Of a stretch of 64,000 nucleotides of DNA, positions 26,520 to 35,499 are shown one piece after another (the stretch's first letter is position 1; the number at the start of each line of letters is the position of its first letter). The notes under the pieces are model-generated. The model ran no database searches. It was not told the DNA's origin and was given only the letters and a program-made list of their open reading frames with translations. The DNA comes from CAYSPS01 sp964432975. GTDB taxonomy: Bacteria; Babelota; Babeliae; Babelales; UBA12409. Where the stretch lies: NCBI GenBank assembly GCA_964432975.1, contig CAYSPS010000002.1, positions 7,049 through 71,048 of the forward strand. The letters run 5' to 3'. The position numbers and the translations under genes were made by a program.

Positions 26520-26741
26520 CTTTTTCATTTTGCTCGCTTTAAATGGATGACATGACACAACCCGTTTGAAGATCAGCCACAGTACGCGCAGGAGGCCATT
26601 GCCAAACTGTTGTACATCATCTAAAAGCATGAGCGCATAATCGGTACAACTTACGGTATAGCGGCAACAACCAGGACTGCCAAGCAACGGACGGCTGTAT
26701 TTGATAAGCATGTACAAGCACCAAGCAATTACACGCTGCAC
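26511..26741 (-). CDS. yidD: Membrane protein insertion efficiency factor YidD
   Basis: 76 residues with the family pattern: YSRPLLGSPGCCRYTVSCTDYA, then GLLRVLWLIFKRVVSCHPF, including the conserved cysteines. YidD assists YidC in inserting inner-membrane proteins. It overlaps rnpA by 13 bases in the classical rpmH-rnpA-yidD order; yidC does not follow here. Confidence 0.95.
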   Translation of the reverse strand: MQRVIAWCLYMLIKYSRPLLGSPGCCRYTVSCTDYALMLLDDVQQFGNGLLRVLWLIFKRVVSCHPFKASKMKKLQ

Positions 26742-27073
26742 AGGTGCCTCGCTAAAATATCAAGCAATTTCTTTCGCAAATCATCAAAAGAAAACGCACA
26801 TGCAGGTGCTTTTACAATCACAGCAACGTCACAGTTGAGCCGCCCAAACAAACGTTCTTGATAAAAGATATGCTTAAGCCGACGGCGAATTTTGTGACGC
26901 GCAGGGCTTGTCCCCACCGAACGCGATGCGACAATTAAAAGCCGGGCGTAGTCACGCATTTGAGGAGCAATCAATATGGTAAGTGAATCATCAACAAAAA
27001 TACGCTGCGCGCTGTGAAACAGCGCGGCAATTTCAGAACGCGTAAATGAGCAAATAAGCCGTGCGTATTTCAC
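26729..27073 (-). CDS. rnpA: Ribonuclease P protein component
   Basis: Protein subunit that helps the RNase P ribozyme bind pre-tRNA. The central motif SRSVGTSPARHKIRRRLK is the RNR-type basic helix, with ARHKIRRRLK in place of the usual RNRIKR. The N-terminal RLICSFTRSEIAALF fits the family. 114 residues, usual size. It lies 12 bases after rpmH and overlaps yidD. Confidence 0.94.
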   Translation of the reverse strand: MKYARLICSFTRSEIAALFHSAQRIFVDDSLTILIAPQMRDYARLLIVASRSVGTSPARHKIRRRLKHIFYQERLFGRLNCDVAVIVKAPACAFSFDDLRKKLLDILARHLCSV

Positions 27074-27085
27074 AAATCACTAATA

Positions 27086-27220
27086 CTAAACAGTCAGACG
27101 ACAGCGCCCTTTGGCGCGACGACGTTTGACAATTTTACGGCCATCTTTCGAACGCATTCTTTTTAAAAAGCCATGCGTTCTGGTACGTTTACGACGAGAC
27201 GGTTTATAGGTAATAGACAT
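27086..27220 (-). CDS. rpmH: 50S ribosomal protein L34
   Basis: 44 residues beginning [20 protein letters not shown] and continuing [19 protein letters not shown], the classic L34 sequence. It heads the rpmH-rnpA-yidD cluster. Confidence 0.98.
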   Translation of the reverse strand: MSITYKPSRRKRTRTHGFLKRMRSKDGRKIVKRRRAKGRCRLTV

Positions 27221-27275
27221 ACAAAACTTTCAAAAACTTTTTGTAGGAATAAATCTCTCGTTATAATACCTAAAA

Positions 27276-28289
27276 TCAGCTTTTTTGGCAACTCAACAAC
27301 GTACGCTTGCGCGGTTTTCGTCCAAGATATTTTTCTGCTTCAACAGCAGCAATACATCCGGAAGCAGCACACACAATCGCTTGACTACAGGCGACAGTTG
27401 CTGCATTTCCAGCCGCAAAAACTGCTTCGCGATTCGTGTGACCAAGCGCATCAATTTTAATTTTTCCCTCACCATCCAATTCAAGTTGATTCTTAAAAAG
27501 ATATGTAGCAGGTTCATATCCGATAGATACAAAAACGCCCCTTACATCAATTTTTTGCTCTGGTGCATTGGCACACTGCGCGTAAATAGCGGTTACTTTA
27601 CTTTCATCTCCTACAATGCGCATAACTTTACACGAATGCCGAATTTCAACATTCGGCAACCTTTCAATGCGTTTAATTTGTTCTTTGGGAGCTGTTAATG
27701 ATGCTTTATCATTGAGCACGATAATTTTGCGGGCATATTTGCTTAAAAATAAGGTATTGTGCATTGCCATCATGCCGCCACCAACAACTGCAACGGTTTG
27801 TCCATTATAAAGTGGTGCATCACACAATGCGCAATTACATACGCCCTTACCCCAATACTCTTTTTCGCCTGGGCAATCGATCTTTTTGGCGGTCATACCA
27901 GAAGCAACAATCAATGCAGTTGCAGTAAGCTTGTCTCCGCCTGAAGTCGTCAGGACAAATGGCCGACGCTTTAAATCAATCGCAACAATTTCATCCTGCA
28001 AAAACTGCGCCCCAACTGCCCGTGCATGGTCAATCATCGGTTGAACAAGATCAACCCCTGCTATCTTTTCATGACCAGGCCAATTTTCTATACTCGGAAC
28101 GGTCACCAAAACACCCGGCGTTAATGCAACGACCAATGGTTTTAGCTTCGCCCGTCCCGCATAAATTGCAGCGGTCAGGCCTGCAGGTCCTGACCCGATA
28201 ATGATAAGTTGGTGGTGTTGTGTGGCGCCAGCAAATATACACGTTGCTGACGCTATGGCGAACCACCCCCCTGACATTAAATTTTTCAT
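27276..28289 (-). CDS. trxB: Thioredoxin reductase with N-terminal hydrophobic leader
   Basis: FAD and NADPH-dependent reductase. IIIGSGPAGLTAAIYAGRAKLK (about 29-50) binds FAD. The redox motif CALC is at about 153-156, followed by VAVVGGGMMAMHN for NADPH, and near the C-terminus AVFAAGNAA. The chosen start at 28289 (GGAGAAG upstream) gives an extra 23-residue hydrophobic segment, MSGGWFAIASATCIFAGA, before the FAD motif. Cytoplasmic TrxB normally starts almost at that motif. It may be a signal peptide or membrane anchor. Thioredoxin is encoded elsewhere in the window (49.3 kb) without a leader. Confidence 0.92.
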   Translation of the reverse strand: MKNLMSGGWFAIASATCIFAGATQHHQLIIIGSGPAGLTAAIYAGRAKLKPLVVALTPGVLVTVPSIENWPGHEKIAGVDLVQPMIDHARAVGAQFLQDEIVAIDLKRRPFVLTTSGGDKLTATALIVASGMTAKKIDCPGEKEYWGKGVCNCALCDAPLYNGQTVAVVGGGMMAMHNTLFLSKYARKIIVLNDKASLTAPKEQIKRIERLPNVEIRHSCKVMRIVGDESKVTAIYAQCANAPEQKIDVRGVFVSIGYEPATYLFKNQLELDGEGKIKIDALGHTNREAVFAAGNAATVACSQAIVCAASGCIAAVEAEKYLGRKPRKRTLLSCQKS

Positions 28290-28408
28290 CACTCTTCTCC
28301 ATACTCTTTGCTTTTCAGCATACAATCGGCTTTTTCTATTTTTCAATATTTTTTTATACAAAAAATGTTTGGTGTGCAAAAAGACGCAGGCACGCATCAA
28401 GGCACAGG

Positions 28409-29077
28409 TTATTTAAAAAGACTTTGCGCAAACTGAGCATCCAGTATGGATAATTCACGAAAAAAATCATTCTTTAACTCATCAGTAGATGCAAAACACA
28501 CAAGAACACTTTGCGCAACGGTAACCATAAATGTATGGTCTTCATAATGCACATGCATCAATGCAAGCAGCAATGTCTGATATAAACGTCCGCAATCAAT
28601 TTTTGAAACAAACATGCTTACATCCGCAATTGCTTGGCGGATGCTATCGATCTTTTGCGCCACAACAAAAAGCTCAATTAATTGTTGAATGCCAACAAAT
28701 GTACGTACCGGATGCCCTAACTCTTGGTATAACACAACTAATCGCGCCAAAAACTCTGGCCGCTCCAAATACAACCGCGCAAGCCGTTCATAGATAGCAA
28801 CCGCCTGTGCAATATTGCGTTCAGCACAATAAAGTTGCGCAGCCGCTTTATAGCTATCAATCGCAGCGGGATCATTGAAAAAAAATAATAAATCTGCCTC
28901 AAGATGTTGCGCATATGCTCTTTGATCAACCGTGTGCATAAGCAATTTGTAAATGGTAAGCGCACGCTCCTTTTCGCCGCGATTAATAAATTCGGCAAGC
29001 TTGAACCACGCAACCTGACACTTCTCCCTTAATACCGGCTCCATCGTCTTTGGTTCCTTTGACAACAGGCTATCCAT
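28409..29077 (-). CDS. TPR-like helical protein
   Basis: 222 residues, all predicted helical, with helix-turn-helix units such as AWFKLAEFINRGEKERALTIYKLL (split across two helices), AAQLYCAERNIAQAVAIYERL and LARLYLERPEFLARLVVLYQEL. These fit tetratricopeptide-type repeats, so a scaffold role is likely. No signal peptide. It lies about 120 bases upstream of trxB on the same strand. Partner unknown. Confidence 0.65.
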   Translation of the reverse strand: MDSLLSKEPKTMEPVLREKCQVAWFKLAEFINRGEKERALTIYKLLMHTVDQRAYAQHLEADLLFFFNDPAAIDSYKAAAQLYCAERNIAQAVAIYERLARLYLERPEFLARLVVLYQELGHPVRTFVGIQQLIELFVVAQKIDSIRQAIADVSMFVSKIDCGRLYQTLLLALMHVHYEDHTFMVTVAQSVLVCFASTDELKNDFFRELSILDAQFAQSLFK

Positions 29078-29178
29078 TTACATCAAAAAGGCTTCACGTT
29101 TTTGATGTACGCCTTAAGCGTCGTCAATTACCATAATACAACTATTACAAGAATCAACGAAAAATGAAGACAAATAGA

Positions 29179-29253
29179 TGGTGCCGAGGGAGAGAATTGA
29201 ACTCCCGACACGAAGCTCTTCAGGCTTCTGCTCTACCACTGAGCTACCTCGGC
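29179..29253 (-). tRNA. tRNA-Phe (anticodon GAA)
   Basis: On the minus strand acceptor GCCGAGG pairs with CCTCGGC. The anticodon loop CTGAAGA gives GAA, reading phenylalanine codons. D and T arms are normal, discriminator A, encoded CCA. Confidence 0.95.
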
Positions 29254-29316
29254 ACAAAGAATAGAAAAATATATCTTTAGACTAAAGACCAGCACAGTTT
29301 TGTCAACTGTAAATAC

Positions 29317-29367
29317 CAAGATCCCATATGCACGAAGAAACTTTTTAAATGTGCATATGGGATCTTG
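29317..29367. terminator. 17-bp perfect inverted repeat with 17-base loop
   Basis: CAAGATCCCATATGCAC, 17 bases, then GTGCATATGGGATCTTG, followed by TTTG. It could end transcription or be a protein site. It lies in the 238-base stretch between tRNA-Phe and the small exported paralogs. No gene is seen in that stretch. Confidence 0.5.
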
Positions 29368-29396
29368 TTTGTGGAGGTAAATATATAAAAAATCTT

Positions 29397-29427
29397 AATC
29401 AAATTAATTTAAAATGTTAATTTGATT
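29397..29427. repeat. AT-only inverted repeat
   Basis: AATCAAATTAA, 9 bases, TTAATTTGATT. It sits at the beginning of a strongly AT-rich stretch (29397-29475). Perhaps a weak hairpin; no function can be assigned. Confidence 0.35.
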
Positions 29428-29491
29428 ATAATCTAATAATATATTATTATTTTCAATTTGTCAATATTATTTCAAACTTTTATCTTCTCTT

Positions 29492-29823
29492 TTATACCAT
29501 AGCTCGCCAATTTGGCGCTAAAACCCCAAAAGAACATTTTATTCGACCACCAATACATGAATGATGCGCCCTTCCACTCAAAAGACAAATATTACCTACA
29601 CCAACCCAAACAATAAAGCACTCCAGGATTTTTTGGAGACTTTTTTGAGCCACAAAATCTTGCTCATAACACATCCAAAAGCAGCTTCTGACCCGGTTAT
29701 AAGCACACCAGCACAGACAGCCTTTTCATAACTTCCGGCCCAATCTGTTTTATTCCTCGCTGCATCCATGGCTTGCATGGTAAAAACACTTAAAAAGCAG
29801 CAAAAATAAATTATTTTGAACAT
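29492..29823 (-). pseudogene. Frameshifted paralog of the next small exported protein
   Basis: First frame: MFKIIYFCCFLSVFTMQA, MDAARNKTDW, ending in AAF. After a -1 step near 29675 a second frame reads WMCYEQDFVAQ and later HHSCIGGRIKCSFG to the stop at 29492. Both halves align in order with the intact neighbour: MDEVRNETDW, YQYDFAHF, DHSCIWGRIRRFW. The break lies in a run of four T. Compared with the paralog one residue is also missing, so a small deletion is more likely than programmed shifting. Confidence 0.7.
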
Positions 29824-29834
29824 AATTTTACAAA

Positions 29835-30215
29835 CTAATCTTTTTTCTTGTCATTATTATCCATGTGCTGCGCTGCTAGTGCAGAAGCTCCTTGGCGTGT
29901 CGCCCAAAACCGACGTATTCTACCCCAAATGCATGAATGATCTGCTACTTGCAACTGGCGACATGCACAAAAACCACACAGAGTAAGCACCACTTGAGCA
30001 TCCCCATAAAGAAACCGTGCCATACGGCTTGAGAAATGGGCAAAATCATATTGATAATTACCATAAAATAAAGCTCCGCCAGCTCCTGCTACACTCGCGC
30101 AACAGCATATAGCCTGTTCACAACTTCCGTTCCAATCTGTTTCATTTCTAACTTCGTCCATCGCCTGAGCAACAAAAATGCTTAAAAGCCCTAAAAAAAA
30201 TATTTTTTTAATCAT
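29835..30215 (-). CDS. Small exported cysteine-rich protein (126 aa)
   Basis: Signal peptide MIKKIFFLGLLSIFVAQA followed by MDEVRNETDW, methionine at predicted +1. The mature protein has cysteines at SCEQAICCC, TLCGFCACR and DHSCIWGRIR, and a hydrophobic middle (CCCASVAGAGGALFYG). The C-terminus is polar, ending DNNDKKKD. The adjacent frameshifted copy 11 bases downstream shows it belongs to a tandemly duplicated family. No known family recognised. Confidence 0.7.
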   Translation of the reverse strand: MIKKIFFLGLLSIFVAQAMDEVRNETDWNGSCEQAICCCASVAGAGGALFYGNYQYDFAHFSSRMARFLYGDAQVVLTLCGFCACRQLQVADHSCIWGRIRRFWATRQGASALAAQHMDNNDKKKD

Positions 30216-30402
30216 AATTCCTCAAAAATTGATTTACGCTTGCAACAAAGCGTAACAAATTTAATGCGCAAGACAACAACTCATGCATAAGCATTTTTTA
30301 CACAACTGATGCTGGTGAATTTTACAAAATTTTGTATCCTATGAGAGCAAGATTTTGAGACAGACTATCAAATAGAGACCTTTCGTCCGGGAGTTTTCGT
30401 AC

Positions 30403-32898
30403 ATGCCAAAAAAGGTTATGCCCCTTGCAAGACACACACTGTGCCTATGCGCCGCACTTTTTTTTATGTTCAACGTATACGCGCAGCAGGCAACAACAAC
30501 ACAAGCAAATATATCAGCGCAACAACGCCTTAGTTCGCGCATCATCCACAATATTACTGTTGTCCGACACCACCCGAATCAATTTATTACAGACGAAGCA
30601 ATCAAAAACGCAATAGGTTACATCGAAGGCACGCCATTTAACCCGGCAAAAAGCAACGCGGTCATTAAAAAACTTTTTCGCCTCGGCTTTTTTGAAAATA
30701 TTAAAATAAAAGCAAAACTTGTTAACAATGACCAAATCGATCTTTTTATCATTTTGGATGAGCTGCCACAAGTTGTTGATATTTTAATGAGCGGCAATAA
30801 AAGCCTAAGTGATGTTAAAATTGAAAACGAACTTAAATTGGGCGAGTTACGCGCCGTCGATCAACGTATTTTACAAGACATTGTGCGCAAACTGCGCAAA
30901 TTGTATATCGAAAAAGATTTTCACTTTGTCGACATTCAAAGTGACTTACAAATCGCTGATGGCAATAAAGCCACGATCATCATTACTATTCATGAAAATG
31001 TGAGGTCTCTTGTCAAACGCGTACGTTTTAAAGGTAACGATCACGTACGCAGCAAAGACCTTGCTAAAGCGATTTTTACGCGTGAAGACTGGTTGCTGAG
31101 TTTTGCAACAAAAGCCGGCAGCTATCAGCCTGACAAACTTGAAAAGGATAAACGGTATCTTGAGAATTACTACAAAACACTCGGTTACATGAATGCACGC
31201 GTTACTGATGTGCAAATTGATCTTGATCCGCAAACAAAACATTATGCAATCACCTTCGTTATCCATGAAGGCGATATGTATCTTGTTAAAGACGTACACT
31301 GTCAGGCAATTGAACACATCAGCGAACACGATTTCGTCAAACACCTGCCTATAAAACCAGGAACGCCTTTTTCCATTAAAGATGTCATGGACAGCATGGA
31401 TGTCCTCAAGAAAATTGTCGGTGAATTTGGCTATCTATTTGCCGACATTCAGCCATCAATTGTCCCTGATGAAACAAATAAAACAGTCGATGTTTCATTT
31501 GAAATAGAAACAGGAAGCAAAGTTTTCCTCAGCCGACTTACGATTAAGGGCAATAAAAAAACTCGTGACCATATCATTCGTCGTAAGGTTCATATTCCTG
31601 AAGGCGCAATGATCACACAACAAGCACTTGACTTATCAAAACAACGCGTAGAAGCACTTTCATTTTGGGACAAAGAAAATGGGGTGCAATGGAAAATTAA
31701 TCGTATTAACGATCAAAAAGCAGATCTTGATTTGATTGTTAAAGAAGCAAAGACGGGCAAAATCATCGGACAAATTGGCTTTGGTGGCAATCAGATGAAC
31801 ATGCAGTCGGCTTCGCAAGGATTTAACTGGGGCGTTAATATTTACGACGTCAACCTTTTTGGCCGCGGCATTCAATTCAATACATCGGCTAATTGGTCGC
31901 CTCAAGAATGGTCGGCTGTCGTTGATGTGACCGAACCCTATCTACTCGATCGCCCATTGGCGGTTGGTTATAATTTTCACGTAGACAAAGCGTATCGCTC
32001 AGAAGAACTCTATAATCTCAAAAATCTTACTGAACGATACATGGGATCATCGATTCATGCAGGATATTTATGCTCACGCTGGTCTATCGACACCATCTTT
32101 CGCGGCATTGTCGGTTTTGAAGGAATTCACCTTAATCATCCACCAGAACTTGCGCCAGGAACCGAAAGTCAGCCCGGCGCGCTTACTTATTACAAAGTTG
32201 TTCGACAAACATTCAAAAGCGGTACGATGTGCTTTATTGGGTTGGAAGCCGGTCAAGATATACGCAACCATATCGTACACCCATCAGCAGGTTATCAATG
32301 GTCGTTTGCTTCGCGCATAGGGCTTCCGTCACTTAATTTTGGTTTTTGCAAACTTGATTTTGATTACAGTTGGTACACATCTCTCATCGATGAGTACTCA
32401 CTTATCCTGTGCTTCCATACACATTTGGGCTATATTCGCGCATTGCAGAATAAAACAATCCCGTTTAAAGAACTCTATAACATCGGCGGTCCAGCAACGG
32501 TACGCGGATTTGAATGGGGAGAAATTAGCCCCTCTGTTAACCTCAACCCATGGAGATTGCCAGATGAAATTTGCGGCCGAATGGCAGAACCAATTGGTGG
32601 ACGCAAAGCCCTGGTTGTCAACGTAGAACTTACATTCCCAATTACACGCGATCATACAAAAACCGGGGCACTCTTTTATGATGGCGGTTCTGGCTGGTGC
32701 CCGCAAAATCTCAATATTACGCCTACAGAACGAGCATGTTATCTACAAAATGCTTGTTTTGACTATCGACAAGCAATCGGTATCGGTTTTCGCATGACAG
32801 AACCACAACCAATTCGTATCGATTGGGGCTTTAAACTTGATCGCCGTCCTGGTGAAAGCGCATCAGAAGTACACTTCACGACATTTAGGGAGTTTTAA
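30403..32898 (+). CDS. bamA: Outer membrane assembly factor BamA
   Basis: Omp85 protein that folds beta-barrels into the outer membrane. Signal peptide to about residue 27 (FFMFNVYAQQ). Five POTRA domains can be followed by their phrases: ITVVRHHPNQFITDEAI, VVDILMSGNKSLSD, VKRVRFKGNDHVRSKD, VKDVHCQAIEHISEHD and LSRLTIKGNKKTRDH, covering about 45-440. The C-terminal barrel includes GGPATVRGFEWGE, the conserved VRGF of loop 6, and ends in phenylalanine. 831 residues, normal. It proves a true outer membrane and probably serves the barrel proteins at 35.5 and 52.4 kb. Confidence 0.97.
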   Translation: MPKKVMPLARHTLCLCAALFFMFNVYAQQATTTQANISAQQRLSSRIIHNITVVRHHPNQFITDEAIKNAIGYIEGTPFNPAKSNAVIKKLFRLGFFENIKIKAKLVNNDQIDLFIILDELPQVVDILMSGNKSLSDVKIENELKLGELRAVDQRILQDIVRKLRKLYIEKDFHFVDIQSDLQIADGNKATIIITIHENVRSLVKRVRFKGNDHVRSKDLAKAIFTREDWLLSFATKAGSYQPDKLEKDKRYLENYYKTLGYMNARVTDVQIDLDPQTKHYAITFVIHEGDMYLVKDVHCQAIEHISEHDFVKHLPIKPGTPFSIKDVMDSMDVLKKIVGEFGYLFADIQPSIVPDETNKTVDVSFEIETGSKVFLSRLTIKGNKKTRDHIIRRKVHIPEGAMITQQALDLSKQRVEALSFWDKENGVQWKINRINDQKADLDLIVKEAKTGKIIGQIGFGGNQMNMQSASQGFNWGVNIYDVNLFGRGIQFNTSANWSPQEWSAVVDVTEPYLLDRPLAVGYNFHVDKAYRSEELYNLKNLTERYMGSSIHAGYLCSRWSIDTIFRGIVGFEGIHLNHPPELAPGTESQPGALTYYKVVRQTFKSGTMCFIGLEAGQDIRNHIVHPSAGYQWSFASRIGLPSLNFGFCKLDFDYSWYTSLIDEYSLILCFHTHLGYIRALQNKTIPFKELYNIGGPATVRGFEWGEISPSVNLNPWRLPDEICGRMAEPIGGRKALVVNVELTFPITRDHTKTGALFYDGGSGWCPQNLNITPTERACYLQNACFDYRQAIGIGFRMTEPQPIRIDWGFKLDRRPGESASEVHFTTFREF

Positions 32899-32972
32899 GA
32901 CAATCTCTTTTTTTCTTGTGCGCACTCGTTTAGGCTAACACCAGAAGCTAAGTTGAGTAGTGGGTGCACGAT

Positions 32973-33257
32973 ATGCGACATGCATATATTATTACTGGTA
33001 TCATTTTGGGTCATCTAGTATTTGTTTTTGTCACGATTTATCAACAAACATGGGTCACGCAACTCATGTACGAACAACAGGCGCTTGAAGCGCAAAAAAC
33101 AAAGCTTATGGCACAACAAGCGACCTCCGAACAAGAACTGTACAATCTCCGCAATACACGTGCAATCACACACTACGCAACGCACACACGTGCCCTGCAG
33201 CCAATCAGCTTACGGCATGTTTATCAGTTAGACGCGATAATGGATTTTACTATATGA
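32973..33257 (+). CDS. FtsL-like small division protein
   Basis: 94 residues: one membrane helix (AYIITGIILGHLVFVFVTIY), then a heptad-rich coiled coil (LMYEQQALEAQKTKLMAQQ and on) of about 35 residues. This topology, and the 4-base overlap with the penicillin-binding protein gene that follows, match FtsL, which normally precedes ftsI. Sequence conservation in FtsL is too low to confirm by eye. A GTG at 32964 is an alternative start. Confidence 0.6.
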   Translation: MRHAYIITGIILGHLVFVFVTIYQQTWVTQLMYEQQALEAQKTKLMAQQATSEQELYNLRNTRAITHYATHTRALQPISLRHVYQLDAIMDFTI

Positions 33258-34906
33258 ATCGTGATAAAAAATTACGATCCACTATACTTTTTTTTGCTTT
33301 TTGCAGCATGTACGCAATTATCATGTGCAATCTTTTTTATCTCCAAATCATCCGTTCATCATTTTTACGCGAATTGGGCAAACAACAATATCATGTCTCC
33401 ATTTTTAGCCATCCACCACGTGCATTGATTTATGATTGTAATCAAAAACCAATTGCTATCAACACCGAATGCTTGGCTGCGTTCTTTTTGCCCAAACAAT
33501 TAGATCATCCAGAAAAATTGCGCATATTTTTGCAAAAAAATTATCCGCGTATATTAGAGCGCTGGCAAAACAACAAAAATCGCCATTTTTTTTATATCAA
33601 GCGACGCGTATCACATCAAGAAATGCTGAGCATGCAACAAGAAGCTCCTGATATTAAATTCTTGGCAGAACCGTGCAGATTTTACCCGTGCCCTGCCATG
33701 AACACACTTGTTGGCATCACCGATATAGATAACCACGGCCTGTCGGGCATTGAATATTTGTGTGACACGCAACTGTGTGGCAAAGCATCTTTGTATACGC
33801 TTGAACGTGATGCACGCTCTGGGCATTTTTATTTTAATAAAACAATCGCGACAAAAGGGCAGCCTGGTACGCCAGTGCACGTAACCATAGATAGTGACGT
33901 ACAACGGCTTGCATATCATGAATTATTGTATTTCTTAGAAAAATTTAACGCCGCTGAAGGAGGCATTGTCATCCTTGATCCAACAACCGGTAATTTAATC
34001 TCATGTGTTTGCGTGCCAGATTTTGATGCAAACAACTTGCATGATATTAACCAAGAACACACAAAAAATTTACCATTTACCCAAGCTTATGAAATCGGCT
34101 CAATTATTAAAGTTTTTGCCGGCATGGCCGCGCTTGAAGAAGGACTGGTCACACCTGAGGAGCTTATTGACTGTGAAAACAAAACAACGACATCTATTGC
34201 TGGTATGAGCGTTAATACCGTTTCAGCACTTGGCATTGTACCATTTTCAGAAGTTATTCAAAAAACAAATAATATTGGTATTGCCAAAGTAGCCATGCGC
34301 GTGGGCACTAAACTGTATGATCACTACCAACGCTTGGGCTTTACGCGCAAAACTGCCATCGGGTTTCCTGGCGAACAGGCAGGATTTATCACCCCACCCA
34401 CACAATGGTCAAAACGCTCAATTATTTCACTATCATTTGGTTATGAAATACAAACAACGATGGTACAGCTTGCACAAGCCTTTGGATTATTGGCAAATAA
34501 TGGTATTCCCGTCACACTCCATTTGTTAAAAAACGACAAAAATCTCGCTCCTCAAAAACCAATTTACTGTGCACAAACAATCACACAAATGCGTGAAATT
34601 CTTACCAAAACTGTTGAAGCTGGCACGGCACATCGTGCACATATCAGNNNNNNNNNNAGCGGTTATCATGTCATGGGAAAAACAGGAACCGCTAACATTG
34701 CTGAACATGGACACTACAATATTCAAAAAAATATTTTCACTTTTTGTGGAATTGTAGAAAAAGAGCAGTACAAGCGTGTTATTGTCGTGTATATCAAAGA
34801 GGTTGCGGCACCACGCAAACAACTCTATGCTTCAATGGTTGCTGCACCACTTTTTGAACGCGTTGCCGAAAATATTCTCATTCACGATAACGTAATTAGC
34901 CATTAA
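33254..34906 (+). CDS. ftsI: Peptidoglycan transpeptidase FtsI (class B PBP)
   Basis: Septal cross-linking enzyme. One N-terminal membrane helix (TILFFAFCSMYAIIMCNLFY) precedes the dimerisation domain. The transpeptidase has the serine in SIIK (S283), TNN as second motif, and KTGT at about 476. The N run at 34648-34657 lies 7 codons before KTGT; frames match across it. About 550 residues. The FtsL-like gene overlaps it upstream, and it overlaps the convergent VOC gene by 4 bases. A PBP2-type assignment is the main alternative; the FtsL-like partner favours FtsI. Confidence 0.9.
   Translation: MNRDKKLRSTILFFAFCSMYAIIMCNLFYLQIIRSSFLRELGKQQYHVSIFSHPPRALIYDCNQKPIAINTECLAAFFLPKQLDHPEKLRIFLQKNYPRILERWQNNKNRHFFYIKRRVSHQEMLSMQQEAPDIKFLAEPCRFYPCPAMNTLVGITDIDNHGLSGIEYLCDTQLCGKASLYTLERDARSGHFYFNKTIATKGQPGTPVHVTIDSDVQRLAYHELLYFLEKFNAAEGGIVILDPTTGNLISCVCVPDFDANNLHDINQEHTKNLPFTQAYEIGSIIKVFAGMAALEEGLVTPEELIDCENKTTTSIAGMSVNTVSALGIVPFSEVIQKTNNIGIAKVAMRVGTKLYDHYQRLGFTRKTAIGFPGEQAGFITPPTQWSKRSIISLSFGYEIQTTMVQLAQAFGLLANNGIPVTLHLLKNDKNLAPQKPIYCAQTITQMREILTKTVEAGTAHRAHIXXXXSGYHVMGKTGTANIAEHGHYNIQKNIFTFCGIVEKEQYKRVIVVYIKEVAAPRKQLYASMVAAPLFERVAENILIHDNVISH
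34648..34657. other. Assembly gap (10 N) inside ftsI
   Basis: Scaffold placeholder. The coding frame is preserved if exactly 10 bases (or 10 plus a multiple of three) are missing. Confidence 0.99.
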
Positions 34907-35334
34907 TTTTCATCGCGTTTATCTTGTACACTACCAGATTTTTCGCGAACTTTTTCCACTAAATCTTTTACTTTTTCCGGGGTTGGTTGGTACAAATCTA
35001 CAATATTTCCCCCTGGATCTTTGATACTTGCCATAACGCCATGAACTGCCTCAAAAGGTTCACGTACAAACGTGACACCACATGCTTTAAGGTCCTCATA
35101 GCATGCCCGCACATCAACAACTTCCAAAATGATCCCGGTGTGACGATCCGGCAATTGTTGGTCGGTTGGGCACAAACCTAATTTAACACCGCCTACGTTG
35201 AGTTCCGCCCATTTTCCTTTTAAGTGAAATGTTAACGGAAATCCCATTTTTTGATAAAATTCAACTGCCTGCTCAACATCAGATTCCATAAGAATGAGCA
35301 TCCCAATTTTCATACCATGAATCTTGTGCGTCAT
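34903..35334 (-). CDS. VOC/glyoxalase-fold protein
   Basis: 143 residues with the vicinal-oxygen-chelate layout: two beta-alpha-beta modules, ESDVEQAVEFYQKMGF at the start and DPGGNIVDLYQP near the end of the second. Metal ligand residues may include the histidine/glutamate at the start of each module, but they are not clear. The start at 35334 (AAGGA upstream) is preferred over the frame entering the N gap. It overlaps the ftsI stop by 4 bases. Substrate unknown; detoxification or resistance is typical for the fold. Confidence 0.83.
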   Translation of the reverse strand: MTHKIHGMKIGMLILMESDVEQAVEFYQKMGFPLTFHLKGKWAELNVGGVKLGLCPTDQQLPDRHTGIILEVVDVRACYEDLKACGVTFVREPFEAVHGVMASIKDPGGNIVDLYQPTPEKVKDLVEKVREKSGSVQDKRDEN

Positions 35335-35357
35335 GCAAAATCCTTCGTTTAGTAAAG

Positions 35358-35367
35358 NNNNNNNNNN
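35358..35367. other. Assembly gap (10 N)
   Basis: Placeholder between the VOC gene and the barrel protein gene; it hides part of the upstream region of the VOC gene. Confidence 0.99.
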
Positions 35368-35499
35368 GCTTAACATGCTCAATAATTTTAACCTATCGAT
35401 TTTTTGAAAAAAAATGGAAAAGAAGCTAAGCTAACAGCGATTATTGATCAACAGATTCTGCTCACATATGTTTCACACACCTGTTTTGGGATATGATGC

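Noticed and set aside
29675..29690. Programmed frameshift in the small exported paralog
   Set aside because: The site is a plain T-run without an X XXY YYZ heptamer, and one residue is also missing against the paralog, so deletion is simpler.
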